Shown here: positions 26,267 to 35,537 of the stretch, one piece after another
Layout of the letters: every line of letters starts with the position of its first letter
Position numbering within the stretch: position 1 is the first letter of the stretch
Origin: Streptomyces sp. AC1-42W
Lineage (GTDB): Bacteria; Actinomycetota; Actinomycetes; Streptomycetales; Streptomycetaceae
Length of the DNA stretch: 64,000 bases
Reading direction: 5' to 3'
Assembly: GCF_003248355.1 (NCBI RefSeq)
Contig: NZ_QKWY01000002.1
Location: 2,542,001 to 2,606,000 of the forward strand
Notes under the pieces: model-generated
The model's database searches: none
What the model saw: the letters and a program-made list of their open reading frames with translations, nothing else
Told to the model about the DNA's origin: nothing
Position numbers and translations under genes: made by a program

Positions 26267-28396
26267 TTACGCCGGGACGCTCGCCACGCCCGGCGCCAGG
26301 AACTTCTTCCCGTTCACCCGCTCCGACACGCCCTCGCGGTCCAGGTACGGCGTGATGCCGCCCAGGTGGAAGGGCCAGCCCGCGCCGGTGATCAGGCAGA
26401 GGTCGATGTCCTGGGCCTCGGCGACGACGCCCTCGTCCAGCATCAGGCCGATCTCCTGGGCCACCGCGTCCAGGACGCGGTCGCGGACCTGCTCCTCGGT
26501 GAGGACGGTGTCGCCCTGCTTGAGGAGGGCGGCGACCTCCGGGTCCAGCTCCGGCTTGCCGGAGTCGTAGACGTAGAAGCCGCGCTTGCCCGCCTTGACG
26601 ACGGCCGCCAGGTTCTCGGAGACGGTGAAGCGCTCCGGGAAGGCGCGGTTCAGGGTCTCGGAGACGTGCAGGCCGATCGCCGGGCCGACCAGCTCCAGGA
26701 GCACCAGCGGGGACATCGGCAGGCCGAGCGGCTCGATGGCCTTCTCCGCGACCTCGACCGGGGTGCCCTCGTCGATGACGTTCTGGATCTCGCCCATGAA
26801 GCGGGTGAGGATGCGGTTGACGACGAACGCCGGGGCGTCCTTCACCAGCACCGCGGTCTTCTTCAGCTTGCGGGCCACCCCGAAGGCCGTGGCCAGCGAG
26901 GCGTCGTCCGTCTTCTCGCCGCGCACGATCTCCAGCAGCGGGAGGATCGCGACCGGGTTGAAGAAGTGGAAGCCGACGACCCGCTCGGGGTGCTGGAGCT
27001 TCGACGCCATCTCGGTGACCGAGAGGGAGGAGGTGTTGGTGGCGAGGATCGCGTGCGCCGGGGCGACCGCCTCGACCTCCGCGAACACCTGCTGCTTGAC
27101 GCCGATCTCCTCGAAGACGGCCTCGATGATGAAGTCGGCGTCGGAGAAGCCCTCCGCCTTGTCCAGCACACCGGTGACCAGGGCCTTGAGGCGGTTGGCC
27201 TTGTCCTGGTTGACGCGGCCCTTGGCGAGCAGCTTCTCGATCTCGGCGTGGACGTAGCCCACACCCTTGTCCACGCGCTCCTGGTCGATGTCGGTCAGCA
27301 CGACCGGCACCTCCAGGCGGCGCAGGAACAGCAGGGCGAGCTGGCCGGCCATCAGGCCCGCGCCCACCACACCGACCTTGGTGACCGGGCGGGCCAGGTT
27401 CTTGTCCGGGGCACCGGCCGGGCGCTTGGCGCGCTTCTGGACCAGGTTGAAGGAGTAGATGCCGGAGCGCAGCTCGCCGCCCATGATCAGGTCGGCCAGG
27501 GCCTGGTCCTCGCGGTCGAAGCCGGCGGACAGGTCGCCGTCCTTGGCCGCGGCGATGATCTCCAGCGCGCGGTAGGCGGCCGGGGCGGCGCCGTGCACCT
27601 TGGAGTCGGCGATGGCGCGGCCGCGGGCGACGGCCTGGTCCCAGGCGTCACCGCGGTCCACGTCGGGGCGCTCCACCGTGACCGTGCCGTTGAGCACGTC
27701 GGCGGTCCACACGAGCGAGCGCTCCAGGAAGTCCGCGCCCTCGAAGATCGCGTCGGCGATGCCGAGCTCGAAGACCTGCTTGCCCTTGAGCTGACGGTTC
27801 TGGTTCAGCGAGTTCTCGATGATCACCGAGACCGCGCGGTCGGCGCCGATCAGGTTCGGCAGCAGCGCGCAGCCGCCCCAGCCGGGCACCAGGCCGAGGA
27901 AGACCTCGGGCAGCGAGAACGCGGGCAGCGCCTTGGAGACGGTGCGGTACGTGCAGTGCAGCCCGACCTCGACCCCGCCGCCCATCGCCGCGCCGTTGTA
28001 GTACGCGAAGGTGGGCACCGCGAGGCCGGAGAGCCGGCGGAAGACGTCGTGGCCGCCCTTGCCGATGGCCAGCGCGTCCTTGTGCTCCTTGAGCAGCTCG
28101 ACGCCCTTGAGGTCGGCGCCGACCGCGAAGATGAACGGCTTGCCGGTGATGCCGACGCCGGTGATCGCGCCCTCGGCGGCCTCCTTCTCGACCTGGTCGA
28201 CGGCGGCGTTCAGGTTCGCCAGCGACTGCGGTCCGAAGGTGGTCGGCTTGGTGTGGTCCAGGCCGTTGTCCAGCGTGATGAGGGCGAAGCGCCCCGCCCC
28301 GGCCGGCAGGTCCAGGTGGCGTACGTGCGCCCGGGTGACGACCTCGTCCGGGAACAGCTCGGCCGCGCCCTTCAGAAGCTCGGTGGTGGTGCTCAC
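26267..28396 (-). CDS. fadB: Fatty-acid beta-oxidation multifunctional protein (enoyl-CoA hydratase/3-hydroxyacyl-CoA dehydrogenase)
   Basis: This 709-aa protein carries the crotonase domain first (oxyanion-hole strands 'GKPFIFAVGADLKG' and 'YYNGAAMGGGVEVGLHC') and then a 3-hydroxyacyl-CoA dehydrogenase: the NAD site 'VGVVGAGLMAGQLA', 'ANTSSLSVTEMA', 'GFHFFNPVAILPLLEIV' and the C-terminal dimer domain 'VNRILTRFMGEIQNVIDEG'. It hydrates enoyl-CoA and oxidises the hydroxyacyl-CoA. GTG 28396 overlaps the thiolase stop by GTGA, giving a coupled fadA-fadB operon. Confidence 0.93.
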   Translation of the reverse strand: MSTTTELLKGAAELFPDEVVTRAHVRHLDLPAGAGRFALITLDNGLDHTKPTTFGPQSLANLNAAVDQVEKEAAEGAITGVGITGKPFIFAVGADLKGVELLKEHKDALAIGKGGHDVFRRLSGLAVPTFAYYNGAAMGGGVEVGLHCTYRTVSKALPAFSLPEVFLGLVPGWGGCALLPNLIGADRAVSVIIENSLNQNRQLKGKQVFELGIADAIFEGADFLERSLVWTADVLNGTVTVERPDVDRGDAWDQAVARGRAIADSKVHGAAPAAYRALEIIAAAKDGDLSAGFDREDQALADLIMGGELRSGIYSFNLVQKRAKRPAGAPDKNLARPVTKVGVVGAGLMAGQLALLFLRRLEVPVVLTDIDQERVDKGVGYVHAEIEKLLAKGRVNQDKANRLKALVTGVLDKAEGFSDADFIIEAVFEEIGVKQQVFAEVEAVAPAHAILATNTSSLSVTEMASKLQHPERVVGFHFFNPVAILPLLEIVRGEKTDDASLATAFGVARKLKKTAVLVKDAPAFVVNRILTRFMGEIQNVIDEGTPVEVAEKAIEPLGLPMSPLVLLELVGPAIGLHVSETLNRAFPERFTVSENLAAVVKAGKRGFYVYDSGKPELDPEVAALLKQGDTVLTEEQVRDRVLDAVAQEIGLMLDEGVVAEAQDIDLCLITGAGWPFHLGGITPYLDREGVSERVNGKKFLAPGVASVPA

Positions 28397-29619
28397 TTGT
28401 CGCCTCCGGCGTTCTCGAAGTGCGGGTTCTCCCAGACGACCGTCGCGCCCATGCCGAAGCCGACGCACATGGTGGTCAGGCCGTAACGGACCTCGGGGTG
28501 CTCCTCGAACTGGCGGGCCAGCTGGGTCATCAGCCGGACCCCGGAGGAGGCCAGCGGGTGGCCGTAGGCGATGGCGCCGCCGTACTCGTTGACGCGGGCG
28601 TCGTCGTCGGCGATGCCGTAGTGCTCCAGGAAGGCCAGCACCTGGACGGCGAACGCCTCGTTGATCTCGAAGAGGCCGATGTCCGAGATGGACAGGCCGG
28701 CCTTGGCGAGGGCCTTCTCGGTGGCCGGGATCGGCCCGTAGCCCATGACCTCCGGCTCCACGCCCGCGAAGGCGTAGGAGACCAGGCGCATCTTGACCGG
28801 CAGGCCCAGCTCGCGCGCGACGTCCTCGGCGGCGAGCAGCGAGGCGGTGGCGCCGTCGTTGAGCCCGGCGGCGTTACCGGCCGTGACGCGGCCGTGGGCG
28901 CGGAAGGGGGTCTTCAGGCCGGCCAGGGACTCCATGGTGGTGCCCGGGCGCATCGGCTCGTCGGCGGTGACCAGGCCCCAGCCCGTCTCCCCGCCCTCCG
29001 GGCTGGTGCGGCGCACCGAGATCGGCACCAGGTCCTGCTGGATCTTGCCGTTGGCGTACGCCTTGGCGGCCTTCTCCTGCGAACGCACCGCGTAGGCGTC
29101 GGCGCGCTCCTTGGTGATCGTGGGGTAGCGGTCGTGCAGGTTCTCCGCGGTCATGCCCATGAACAGGGCGGACTCGTCGACCAGCTTCTCCGACACGAAC
29201 CGCGGGTTCGGGTCCACGCCCTCGCCCATCGGGTGGCGGCCCATGTGCTCGACACCGCCGGCGACGACGACGTCGTACGCGCCGAAGGCGATGGAGCCGG
29301 CCGTCGAGGTGACGGCGGTCAGGGCGCCCGCGCACATGCGGTCGATGGAGTAGCCCGGTACGGACTGCGGCAGCCCGGCCAGAATGCCCGCGGTACGGCC
29401 GAGCGTGAGGCCCTGGTCGCCGATCTGCGTGGTCGCGGCGATGGCGACCTCGTCGATCTTCTTGGGGTCCAGGTCCGGGTTGCGGCGCAGCAGCTCCCGG
29501 ATGGCCTTCACGACGAGATCGTCGGCGCGGGTCTCGTGGTAGATGCCCTTCGGGCCCGCCTTGCCGAACGGGGTGCGGACGCCGTCGACGAAGACGACGT
29601 CCCGGATGGTACGAGGCAC
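28393..29619 (-). CDS. fadA: Acetyl-CoA C-acyltransferase (3-ketoacyl-CoA thiolase)
   Basis: This 408-aa enzyme completes beta-oxidation by thiolytic cleavage. It has the nucleophile in 'DRMCAGALTAVTSTAG', the 'NEAFAVQ' motif, the catalytic His in 'GGAIAYGHPLASSGVR', and the second Cys in 'CVGFGMGATVVW'. GTG 29619 is preferred, giving 'PRTIRDVVFVDGVRTPFGK' at the start; it has GGAGGA upstream on the minus strand. It lies upstream of fadB and is translationally coupled to it. Confidence 0.94.
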   Translation of the reverse strand: MPRTIRDVVFVDGVRTPFGKAGPKGIYHETRADDLVVKAIRELLRRNPDLDPKKIDEVAIAATTQIGDQGLTLGRTAGILAGLPQSVPGYSIDRMCAGALTAVTSTAGSIAFGAYDVVVAGGVEHMGRHPMGEGVDPNPRFVSEKLVDESALFMGMTAENLHDRYPTITKERADAYAVRSQEKAAKAYANGKIQQDLVPISVRRTSPEGGETGWGLVTADEPMRPGTTMESLAGLKTPFRAHGRVTAGNAAGLNDGATASLLAAEDVARELGLPVKMRLVSYAFAGVEPEVMGYGPIPATEKALAKAGLSISDIGLFEINEAFAVQVLAFLEHYGIADDDARVNEYGGAIAYGHPLASSGVRLMTQLARQFEEHPEVRYGLTTMCVGFGMGATVVWENPHFENAGGDK

Positions 29620-29692
29620 GATGGCTCTCCTCCAGGGTGCGGGATGGCACTGCTGCGGGGCGCGCCCAGAAGGCACGCCGCTCCGCTCATGC

Positions 29693-29704
29693 TACTTGCG
29701 AGTA
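29693..29704. promoter_or_regulatory. Short palindrome upstream of fadA
   Basis: TACTTGCGAGTA has matching 4-bp arms around a 4-bp centre, about 75 bp upstream of the fadA start. It could be an operator for a TetR-type fatty-acid regulator, but the arms are short and no regulator gene is adjacent. Confidence 0.3.
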
Positions 29705-29784
29705 ACCGGGCTGCCCACCCCCTGTGGCCGGAGCGGCGAAGGTCACATGCGGAAACTGCCCGGCCCCGGCCGCCCCGCACACGG

Positions 29785-29830
29785 CGAATGGCCCGGACGG
29801 ACTCGGAAACGAGTCCGTCCGGGCCATTCG
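29785..29830. terminator. Terminator after rnd
   Basis: A perfect 21-bp stem (29785-29805 with 29810-29830) with a GAAA tetraloop lies 65 bp beyond the rnd stop on the minus strand, isolating rnd from fadA. Confidence 0.88.
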
Positions 29831-29894
29831 GGCGCCGCGCGCGCCGCGCGGAACCTGGCGTGAATACGCCCCTCCGTTGCGCTGTTCCGGCCGG

Positions 29895-31169
29895 TTACGC
29901 GGGTCCGGTGAGCGTCCGGAGCAGCAGCGGGGCCACCTGCTCGATCTGCCAGTGCCGCGCGCCGTAGCCCGCGAGCGCCGACTCCACCGTCTCCGGCGTC
30001 GGGTTCTTCGGCGGCTCCCAGCACACCCGGCGCACGGTGTCCGGCGTGATCAGGTTCTCCTGCGGCATGTGCAGCCGCTCCGCCAGCGCGGAGACCGCGG
30101 CGCGGGCGGCGGAGAGCCGGGCGGCGGCCGCCGGGTCCTTGTCGGCCCAGGCGCGCGGCGGGGGTGGTCCGGCGACGGCCTGGCCGGGCTGCGGCAGCTC
30201 CGTGTCGGGCAGCGCCTTGGCCCGGTCCACGGCGCCCTGCCACTGCTCCAGCTGGCGGCGCCCCATGCGCGGGCCGAAGCCGGGCAGGGCGGTCAGCGCG
30301 TGGACGTTGGGCGGCAGCGCGAGCGCGGCCTCGATGATCGCGGCGTCCCCGAGCACCTTGCCGGGCGAGATGTCGCGGCGCCGGGCGATCCGGTCGCGGG
30401 TGTTCCACAGCTCCCGGACCACCGCCATCTGCCGGCGGCGGCGGACCTTGTGCATCCCGGAGGTGCGGCGCCAGGGGTCCTGGCGCGGGGGAGCGGGCGG
30501 CGCCGAGGCGATGGCGTCGAACTCCTCGCGGGCCCAGCCGAGCTTGCCCTGCCGGTCGAGCTCGTCCTCCAGGGCGTTGCGCAGGTCGATGAGGAGTTCG
30601 ACGTCGAGCGCGGCGTAGCGCAGCCAGGGCTCGGGCAGCGGGCGGGTGGACCAGTCGACGGCGGAGTGGCCCTTCTCCAGGGAGTAGCCGAGGACGTTCT
30701 CGACCATGGCGCCGAGGCCGACCCGCGGGAACCCGGCCAGCCGTCCGGCCAGCTCGGTGTCGAAGAGCCCGGTCGGCGTCATCCCTATCTCGCGCAGGCA
30801 CGGCAGGTCCTGCGTCGCGGCGTGCAGAATCCACTCGGTGCCGCGCAGGACCTCACCGAGGCCGGACAGGTCGGGGCAGCCCACCGGGTCCACGAGCGCG
30901 CTGCCCGCGCCGTCGCGGCGCAGCTGTACGAGGTAGGCGCGCTGGCCGTAGCGGTAGCCGGAGGCCCGTTCGGCGTCCACGGCCACCGGGCCCGAGCCCG
31001 CGGCGAAGGCGGCGATCACTCCGGCCAGGTCGTCGTCGGACGCCACCACCGGTGGAATGCCCTCGCGTGGTTCGAGCAAGGGGATCGGCGCCGGGGCGAC
31101 GTCGTCCGGGGGAGCGCCCCCGGTGGTTCGCAGTGATGTGTCTGCTGCGGTCTCTTGGGCGTCGGTCAC
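29895..31169 (-). CDS. rnd: Ribonuclease D family 3'-5' exonuclease with HRDC domain
   Basis: This 424-aa protein has a DEDDy exonuclease core: Exo I 'VAVDAERASGYRYGQRAYLVQL' (Asp and Glu), Exo II 'HAATQDLPCL', and Exo III 'YAALDVELLIDL' (Tyr and Asp). An HRDC-type helical region follows in the second half (around 'RDISPGKVLGDAAIIEAALALP'). The family trims tRNA and other RNA 3' ends. Length and order are normal. Start at ATG 31169. Confidence 0.9.
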   Translation of the reverse strand: MTDAQETAADTSLRTTGGAPPDDVAPAPIPLLEPREGIPPVVASDDDLAGVIAAFAAGSGPVAVDAERASGYRYGQRAYLVQLRRDGAGSALVDPVGCPDLSGLGEVLRGTEWILHAATQDLPCLREIGMTPTGLFDTELAGRLAGFPRVGLGAMVENVLGYSLEKGHSAVDWSTRPLPEPWLRYAALDVELLIDLRNALEDELDRQGKLGWAREEFDAIASAPPAPPRQDPWRRTSGMHKVRRRRQMAVVRELWNTRDRIARRRDISPGKVLGDAAIIEAALALPPNVHALTALPGFGPRMGRRQLEQWQGAVDRAKALPDTELPQPGQAVAGPPPPRAWADKDPAAAARLSAARAAVSALAERLHMPQENLITPDTVRRVCWEPPKNPTPETVESALAGYGARHWQIEQVAPLLLRTLTGPA

Positions 31170-31201
31170 GTGTCAAGGGTATCTGTGCGTGCGCGGCGCC
31201 C

Positions 31202-31223
31202 GCCGACGGAACGTTCCGTCGGC
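31202..31223. terminator. Perfect palindrome downstream of whiI
   Basis: A 22-bp perfect palindrome (11-bp arms, no loop), flanked by GGCGCC arms on both sides, lies about 90 bp after the whiI stop and 32 bp upstream of rnd. As RNA it forms a long hairpin, so a terminator for whiI is the main reading; an operator for rnd is the alternative. Confidence 0.6.
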
Positions 31224-31310
31224 AGGCGCCGATGCGCGTAATCCAGCCGGTCGCGCGAACGGCGCACCGGCGGGGTGCGGTGGAGCGTGAGGGGTCGGTG
31301 GAGCGTGGAC

Positions 31311-31973
31311 TCAGTGGATGATGCCCGTCCGCAGGGCGACGGCGACCATTCCGGCGCGGTCTCCGGTGCCGAGCTTGCGGGCGATGCGGGCGAGGTGGCT
31401 CTTGACGGTCAGGGCGGACAGGCCCATCGAGACGCCGATGGCCTTGTTGGACTGGCCCTCGGCGACGAGCCGGAGCACCTCCACCTCGCGGCCGGAGAGC
31501 TCGCGGTAGCCGCCCGGGTGGCTCGGGGAGCCGGGGGGCCGGCGGTGCATCCGGGCGGCGGTGGCGCCGATGGGGGCGACGCCGGGACGGGCCGGGTGGC
31601 CGATGTTGGTACGGGTGCCGGTGACGACGTAGCCCTTGACGCCGCCCGCGAGGGCGTTGCGCACGGCGCCGATGTCGTCGGCTGCGGACAGGGCCAGACC
31701 GTTGGGCCAGCCGGCGGCTCGGGTTTCGGACAGCAGGGTCAGCCCGGAACCGTCGGGCAGATGGACGTCGGCTACGCAGATGTCGCGCGGGTTGCCGACG
31801 CGGGGACGGGCCTCCGCGATGGACGACGCCTCGATGACGTCACGAACTCCGAGGGCCCACAGATGGCGGGTCACGGTGGAACGGACGCGCGGGTCGGCCA
31901 CGACGACCATGGCCGTCGGCTTGTTCGGGCGGTAGGCGACCAGGCTTGAGGGCTGCTCGAGGAGAACGGACAC
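31311..31973 (-). CDS. whiI: Sporulation regulator WhiI (orphan atypical response regulator)
   Basis: WhiI is needed for late sporulation septation in Streptomyces. This 220-aa protein has a receiver-like domain (about 20-125) and a C-terminal LuxR-type helix-turn-helix ('LSGREVEVLRLVAEGQSNKAIGVSMGLSALTVKSHLARIARKLG'). Asp69 in 'VADVHLPDGSG' aligns with the phosphorylation site. The acidic pair at the pocket is reduced to 'VVADPR', and the usual Lys after beta-5 is missing ('KGYVVTG'), so normal phosphorylation is unlikely, as known for WhiI. Length matches the S. coelicolor protein as I recall. A sigma-WhiG-type promoter lies upstream (32052-32079). Confidence 0.9.
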   Translation of the reverse strand: MSVLLEQPSSLVAYRPNKPTAMVVVADPRVRSTVTRHLWALGVRDVIEASSIAEARPRVGNPRDICVADVHLPDGSGLTLLSETRAAGWPNGLALSAADDIGAVRNALAGGVKGYVVTGTRTNIGHPARPGVAPIGATAARMHRRPPGSPSHPGGYRELSGREVEVLRLVAEGQSNKAIGVSMGLSALTVKSHLARIARKLGTGDRAGMVAVALRTGIIH

Positions 31974-32051
31974 CAGGCCTCCTGGGGAGTGGCGGGACGG
32001 GCCGGCTCGGGGATGAAGCCGGGGCGAACCGTGCTTGAAGGGTCATTGACT

Positions 32052-32079
32052 CCTTCGGCAGTACCCGCCTGCTCCTTTA
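32052..32079 (-). promoter_or_regulatory. Candidate sigma-WhiG promoter of whiI
   Basis: On the minus strand TAAA (32079-32076) is followed after 16 nt by GCCGAAGG (32059-32052), close to the WhiG/flagellar consensus TAAA-N15/16-GCCGATAA. It lies about 80 bp upstream of the whiI start. A perfect 12-bp palindrome, CACGAATTCGTG (32089-32100), is just upstream of the -35 and may be an operator. Nothing coding is seen in 31974-32224. Confidence 0.65.
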
Positions 32080-32224
32080 GGGGAAGATCACGAATTCGTG
32101 CGTAATAATTCGGGCAAATGGGGCGGACGGTCGATTGTGTGAACGTCCAGCCGATGGCCGAAAGTATGCGCGCCGGAGCCGCGGACGCCGTGCACCCGCG
32201 GCGCAAGGGGCGGAATCCGAGGCG

Positions 32225-32884
32225 TTACGGGACCTGGGGGCCGCGCCGCTGGGGCAGCGTCACCACCGCCGCGTCCAGCGGACCGGACGGCGGCAGCCCC
32301 GCGATCTGGCACAGCAGATCGCCCCAGGCGACCAGATGCGCCGCCGCGTCCGGCACCCCGCCGCGCCCCTCGCGCGGCGTCCAGGACGCCCGGATCTCGA
32401 TCTGCGTCGCCGGCCGCCGGGTCTCCAGCGCCCCGAAGTAGTGCGAGCCCGCCATGGTCACCGTGCCGCCGGCCTCGCCGTAGAACAGGCCGCGCGCCTC
32501 CAGCGCCCCGGTCAGCCAGGACCAGCACACCTCCGGCAGCAGCGGATCGGCGGCCATCTCCGGCTCCAGCTCGGCGCGCACCAGCGTCACCAGCCGGAAG
32601 GCCCCCTGCCAGGCCTCGTGCCCGGCCGGGTCGTGGAGCAGGACCAGCCGGCCGTCCGCGAGGTCGTCCTCGCCGTCGACGACCGCGGCCTCCAGCGCGT
32701 ACGCGTGCGGCGCCAGCCGCTTCGGCGGGCGGGTCGGCTCCACCTCCAGCTCGGGACGCAGCCGCGCCGCGCGCAGCGCGTCCACCGCCGAACGGAACGC
32801 GGACGGAACGGCGGCACCCTCCGCGCCGTCCGTGCCGTCAGCGCCATCGGATTGACCGGAGATGTGTCCCTGAGCCGCAGCCAT
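32225..32884 (-). CDS. DUF3000 domain-containing protein
   Basis: This is a 219-aa actinobacterial protein of unknown function that normally lies next to hemE, as here, divergently transcribed 92 bp away. ATG 32884 gives a short Ala/Gly/Asp-rich leader and then a compact domain with 'GRLVLLHDPAGHEAWQGAFRLVTLVRAELEPEMAADPLLPEVCWSWL' and 'TQIEIRASWTP'. No signal peptide or membrane segment is seen. The conserved linkage to haem genes and to rnd is known; its role is not. Confidence 0.85.
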   Translation of the reverse strand: MAAAQGHISGQSDGADGTDGAEGAAVPSAFRSAVDALRAARLRPELEVEPTRPPKRLAPHAYALEAAVVDGEDDLADGRLVLLHDPAGHEAWQGAFRLVTLVRAELEPEMAADPLLPEVCWSWLTGALEARGLFYGEAGGTVTMAGSHYFGALETRRPATQIEIRASWTPREGRGGVPDAAAHLVAWGDLLCQIAGLPPSGPLDAAVVTLPQRRGPQVP

Positions 32885-32976
32885 GCGGGGAAGAGTAGGC
32901 GGAATGCGCGCTCGGCGTGCGCAAGGACACCCGTGCGGGGGCGGGCTCGTTGTGCGCACGTGCGAAGATTCCTACC

Positions 32977-34050
32977 GTGAGTGCCAACGACCGCCCCTCC
33001 GGGCCGCTGACCCAGACTTCCGCCACCTACGACTCCGCGTTCCTCAAGGCATGCCGCCGCGAGCCGGTGCCGCACACGCCGGTCTGGTTCATGCGTCAGG
33101 CGGGACGCTCGCTGCCCGAGTACCTCAAGGTGCGCGAGGGCATCCCGATGCTCGACTCCTGCATGATGCCGGAGCTGGTCGCCGAGATCACGATGCAGCC
33201 CGTCCGCCGCCACGGGGTGGACGCCGCGATCTACTTCAGCGACATCGTCGTGCCCCTCAAGGCCATCGGCATCGACCTCGACATCAAGCCCGGCGTCGGC
33301 CCCGTCGTCGCCGAGCCGTTCCGCACCCGCGCCGACCTGGCCCGGCTGCGCGACCTCACGCCCGAGGACGTCCCGTACGTCACCGAGGCCATCGGGCTGC
33401 TCACGGCCGAGCTGGGGGCCACCCCGCTCATCGGCTTCGCGGGCGCGCCGTTCACACTCGCGAGCTACCTCGTGGAGGGCGGCCCGTCCCGCAACCACGA
33501 GCACACCAAGGCCATGATGTACGGCGACCCGCAGCTCTGGGCCGACCTGCTCGACCGCCTCGCCGAGATCACCGGTGCCTTCCTCACCGTCCAGATCGAG
33601 GCCGGCGCCTCCGCGATCCAGCTCTTCGACTCCTGGGTCGGCGCCCTCGCTCCTGCCGACTACCGGCGCTCGGTGCTGCCCGCCTCCGCGAAGGTGTTCG
33701 ACACCGTCGCCCCGTACGGGGTGCCCCGCATCCACTTCGGCGTCGGCACCGGCGAACTCCTCGGCCTGATGGGCGAGGCCGGCGCGGACGTCGTCGGCGT
33801 GGACTGGCGCGTCCCGCTGGACGAGGCGGCGCGCCGCGTCGGCCCCGGCAAGGCGCTCCAGGGCAACCTCGACCCGGCGGTGCTGTTCGCGCCGACCCCC
33901 GCGGTGGAGGCCAAGGCGCAGGAGGTGCTGGACGCGGCGGCCGGCCTGGAGGGGCACATCTTCAACCTGGGCCACGGCGTGATGCCGACCATGGACCCCG
34001 ACGCGCTGTCCCGCCTCGTCGAGTACGTCCACACCCGCACCGCCCGCTGA
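32977..34050 (+). CDS. hemE: Uroporphyrinogen decarboxylase
   Basis: HemE removes four acetate carboxyls from uroporphyrinogen III to give coproporphyrinogen III. The 357-aa protein has the signature 'PVWFMRQAGRSLPEY' (substrate-binding Arg and Asp pocket), 'FSDIVVPLKAIGIDL', 'GFAGAPFTLASYLVEGG' and 'HFGVGTGELLGLMGEAGADVVGVDW', and ends 'FNLGHGVMP'. GTG 32977 ('SANDRPSGPL') is preferred over an upstream in-frame start, although its ribosome-binding site (GAAG) is weak. It feeds the coproporphyrin pathway genes at 36630 and 38131. Confidence 0.95.
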   Translation: MSANDRPSGPLTQTSATYDSAFLKACRREPVPHTPVWFMRQAGRSLPEYLKVREGIPMLDSCMMPELVAEITMQPVRRHGVDAAIYFSDIVVPLKAIGIDLDIKPGVGPVVAEPFRTRADLARLRDLTPEDVPYVTEAIGLLTAELGATPLIGFAGAPFTLASYLVEGGPSRNHEHTKAMMYGDPQLWADLLDRLAEITGAFLTVQIEAGASAIQLFDSWVGALAPADYRRSVLPASAKVFDTVAPYGVPRIHFGVGTGELLGLMGEAGADVVGVDWRVPLDEAARRVGPGKALQGNLDPAVLFAPTPAVEAKAQEVLDAAAGLEGHIFNLGHGVMPTMDPDALSRLVEYVHTRTAR

Positions 34051-34089
34051 ACCACCGCACGTCCCGCACCGCCCGGAGGCGGGCCCCGC

Positions 34090-35472
34090 TCAGGCGGAGC
34101 CCGCCTTCCGCAGCACCGAGACGGTCCTGCGGGCGGCCACCAGGACGGGGTCCCAGACCGGCGAGAACGGCGGCGCGTAGCCCAGGTCCAGGGCGGTCAT
34201 CTGCTCCACCGTCATCCCGGCCGTGAGCGCCACCGCCGCCACGTCCACCCGCTTGGCCGCGCCCTCGCGGCCCACGATCTGCACACCGAGCAGCCGGCCC
34301 GTCCGGTACTCCGCGAGCATCTTCACCGTCATCGGCCGCGCGTTCGGGTAGTAGCCCGCCCGGCTCGTGGACTCGATCGTCGCCGTCACATACCGCAGCC
34401 CGACCGCCCGCGCGTCCTTCTCGCGCAGCCCGGTCCGGGCGATCTCCAGGTCGCACACCTTGCTCACCGCCGTACCCACCACACCGGGGAACGTGCCGTA
34501 GCCGCCGCCCACGTTGGAGCCGATGACCTGGCCGTGCTTGTTGGCGTGGGTGCCGAGCGCGATGTGCCGGGTGTGGCCCGCCACCAGGTCCAGCACCTCC
34601 ACGCAGTCGCCGCCCGCCCAGATGTCCTCGTGCCCGGTGACCCGCATCGACAGATCGGTGAGCAGCCCGCCGTGCGGCCCCAGCGGCAGCCCGGCCGCCC
34701 GCGCGAGCTCCGTCTCCGGCCGCACCCCGATGCCGAGCACCACCACGTCCGCCGGATAGTCCGCGGTGTCCGTGACCACCGCGGCGACCCGGCCGTCCGG
34801 ACCGGTCCGCACCCCGGTCACCTCCGCGCCGTTCACCGTGGTGATCCCCAGCCCGTCCATCGCGGCGTGGACCAGGCGCCCCATGTCCGGGTCGAGCGTC
34901 GCCATCGGCTGCTCGCCCCGGTTGAGGACGGTGACCTCGAAGCCGCGCTTCAGCATCGCCTCGGCCATCTCGACCCCGATGTAGCCCGCCCCGACGACGA
35001 CCGCCCGCCGGCCCCCGGTCCGGTCCAGGGTGTCCAGCAGGGCCTGCCCGTCGTCCAGGGTCTGCACCCCGTGCACCCCCGGCGCGTCCATGCCGGGCAG
35101 CGCCGGACGCACCGGCCGGGCCCCGGTGGCGATCACCAGCTTGTCGTAGCCGGTCCAGTACGCCTCGCCGGACTCCCGGTCCAGGGCGCGCACCCGCCGG
35201 CCGGCCACATCGATCCCGGTGACCTCGGTGCGGGTGCGCAGATCGATGTCACGGGCCCGGTGCTCCTCGGGCGTACGGGCGATCAGCTCCTCCCGGTCCG
35301 TCACGTCGCCGCTGACCCAGTACGGGATGCCGCAGGCGGAGTACGAGGTGAAGTGGCCCCGCTCGAAGGCGGTGATGCTCAGCTCGTCCGGCCCCCTGAG
35401 CCGCCGGGCCCGGGACGCCGCGGACATCCCCGCCGCGTCCCCGCCGATGATCACCAGTCGTTCCGCCGCCAT
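34090..35472 (-). CDS. FAD/NAD(P)-dependent oxidoreductase, CoA-disulfide-reductase-like
   Basis: This 460-aa enzyme belongs to the peroxide/disulfide reductase group of flavoproteins with a single active-site cysteine: Cys47 in 'TSYSACGIPYWVSGDV' is in the position of the CoADR/NADH oxidase redox Cys. FAD and NAD(P) Rossmann motifs are 'LVIIGGDAAGMSAASRARR' and 'AVVVGAGYIGVEMAEAML'; 'GGDCVE' is the FAD ribityl site, and a C-terminal dimerisation domain follows. It may reduce CoA disulfide, persulfide or oxygen; the choice cannot be made from sequence. It is convergent with hemE. Confidence 0.88.
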   Translation of the reverse strand: MAAERLVIIGGDAAGMSAASRARRLRGPDELSITAFERGHFTSYSACGIPYWVSGDVTDREELIARTPEEHRARDIDLRTRTEVTGIDVAGRRVRALDRESGEAYWTGYDKLVIATGARPVRPALPGMDAPGVHGVQTLDDGQALLDTLDRTGGRRAVVVGAGYIGVEMAEAMLKRGFEVTVLNRGEQPMATLDPDMGRLVHAAMDGLGITTVNGAEVTGVRTGPDGRVAAVVTDTADYPADVVVLGIGVRPETELARAAGLPLGPHGGLLTDLSMRVTGHEDIWAGGDCVEVLDLVAGHTRHIALGTHANKHGQVIGSNVGGGYGTFPGVVGTAVSKVCDLEIARTGLREKDARAVGLRYVTATIESTSRAGYYPNARPMTVKMLAEYRTGRLLGVQIVGREGAAKRVDVAAVALTAGMTVEQMTALDLGYAPPFSPVWDPVLVAARRTVSVLRKAGSA

Positions 35473-35537
35473 GCCAGTCCCTCCGAAGCCCGTCGATGCG
35501 CCCCCACGCTACGGCGCACCCCGCCCCGGCGGCGTAC

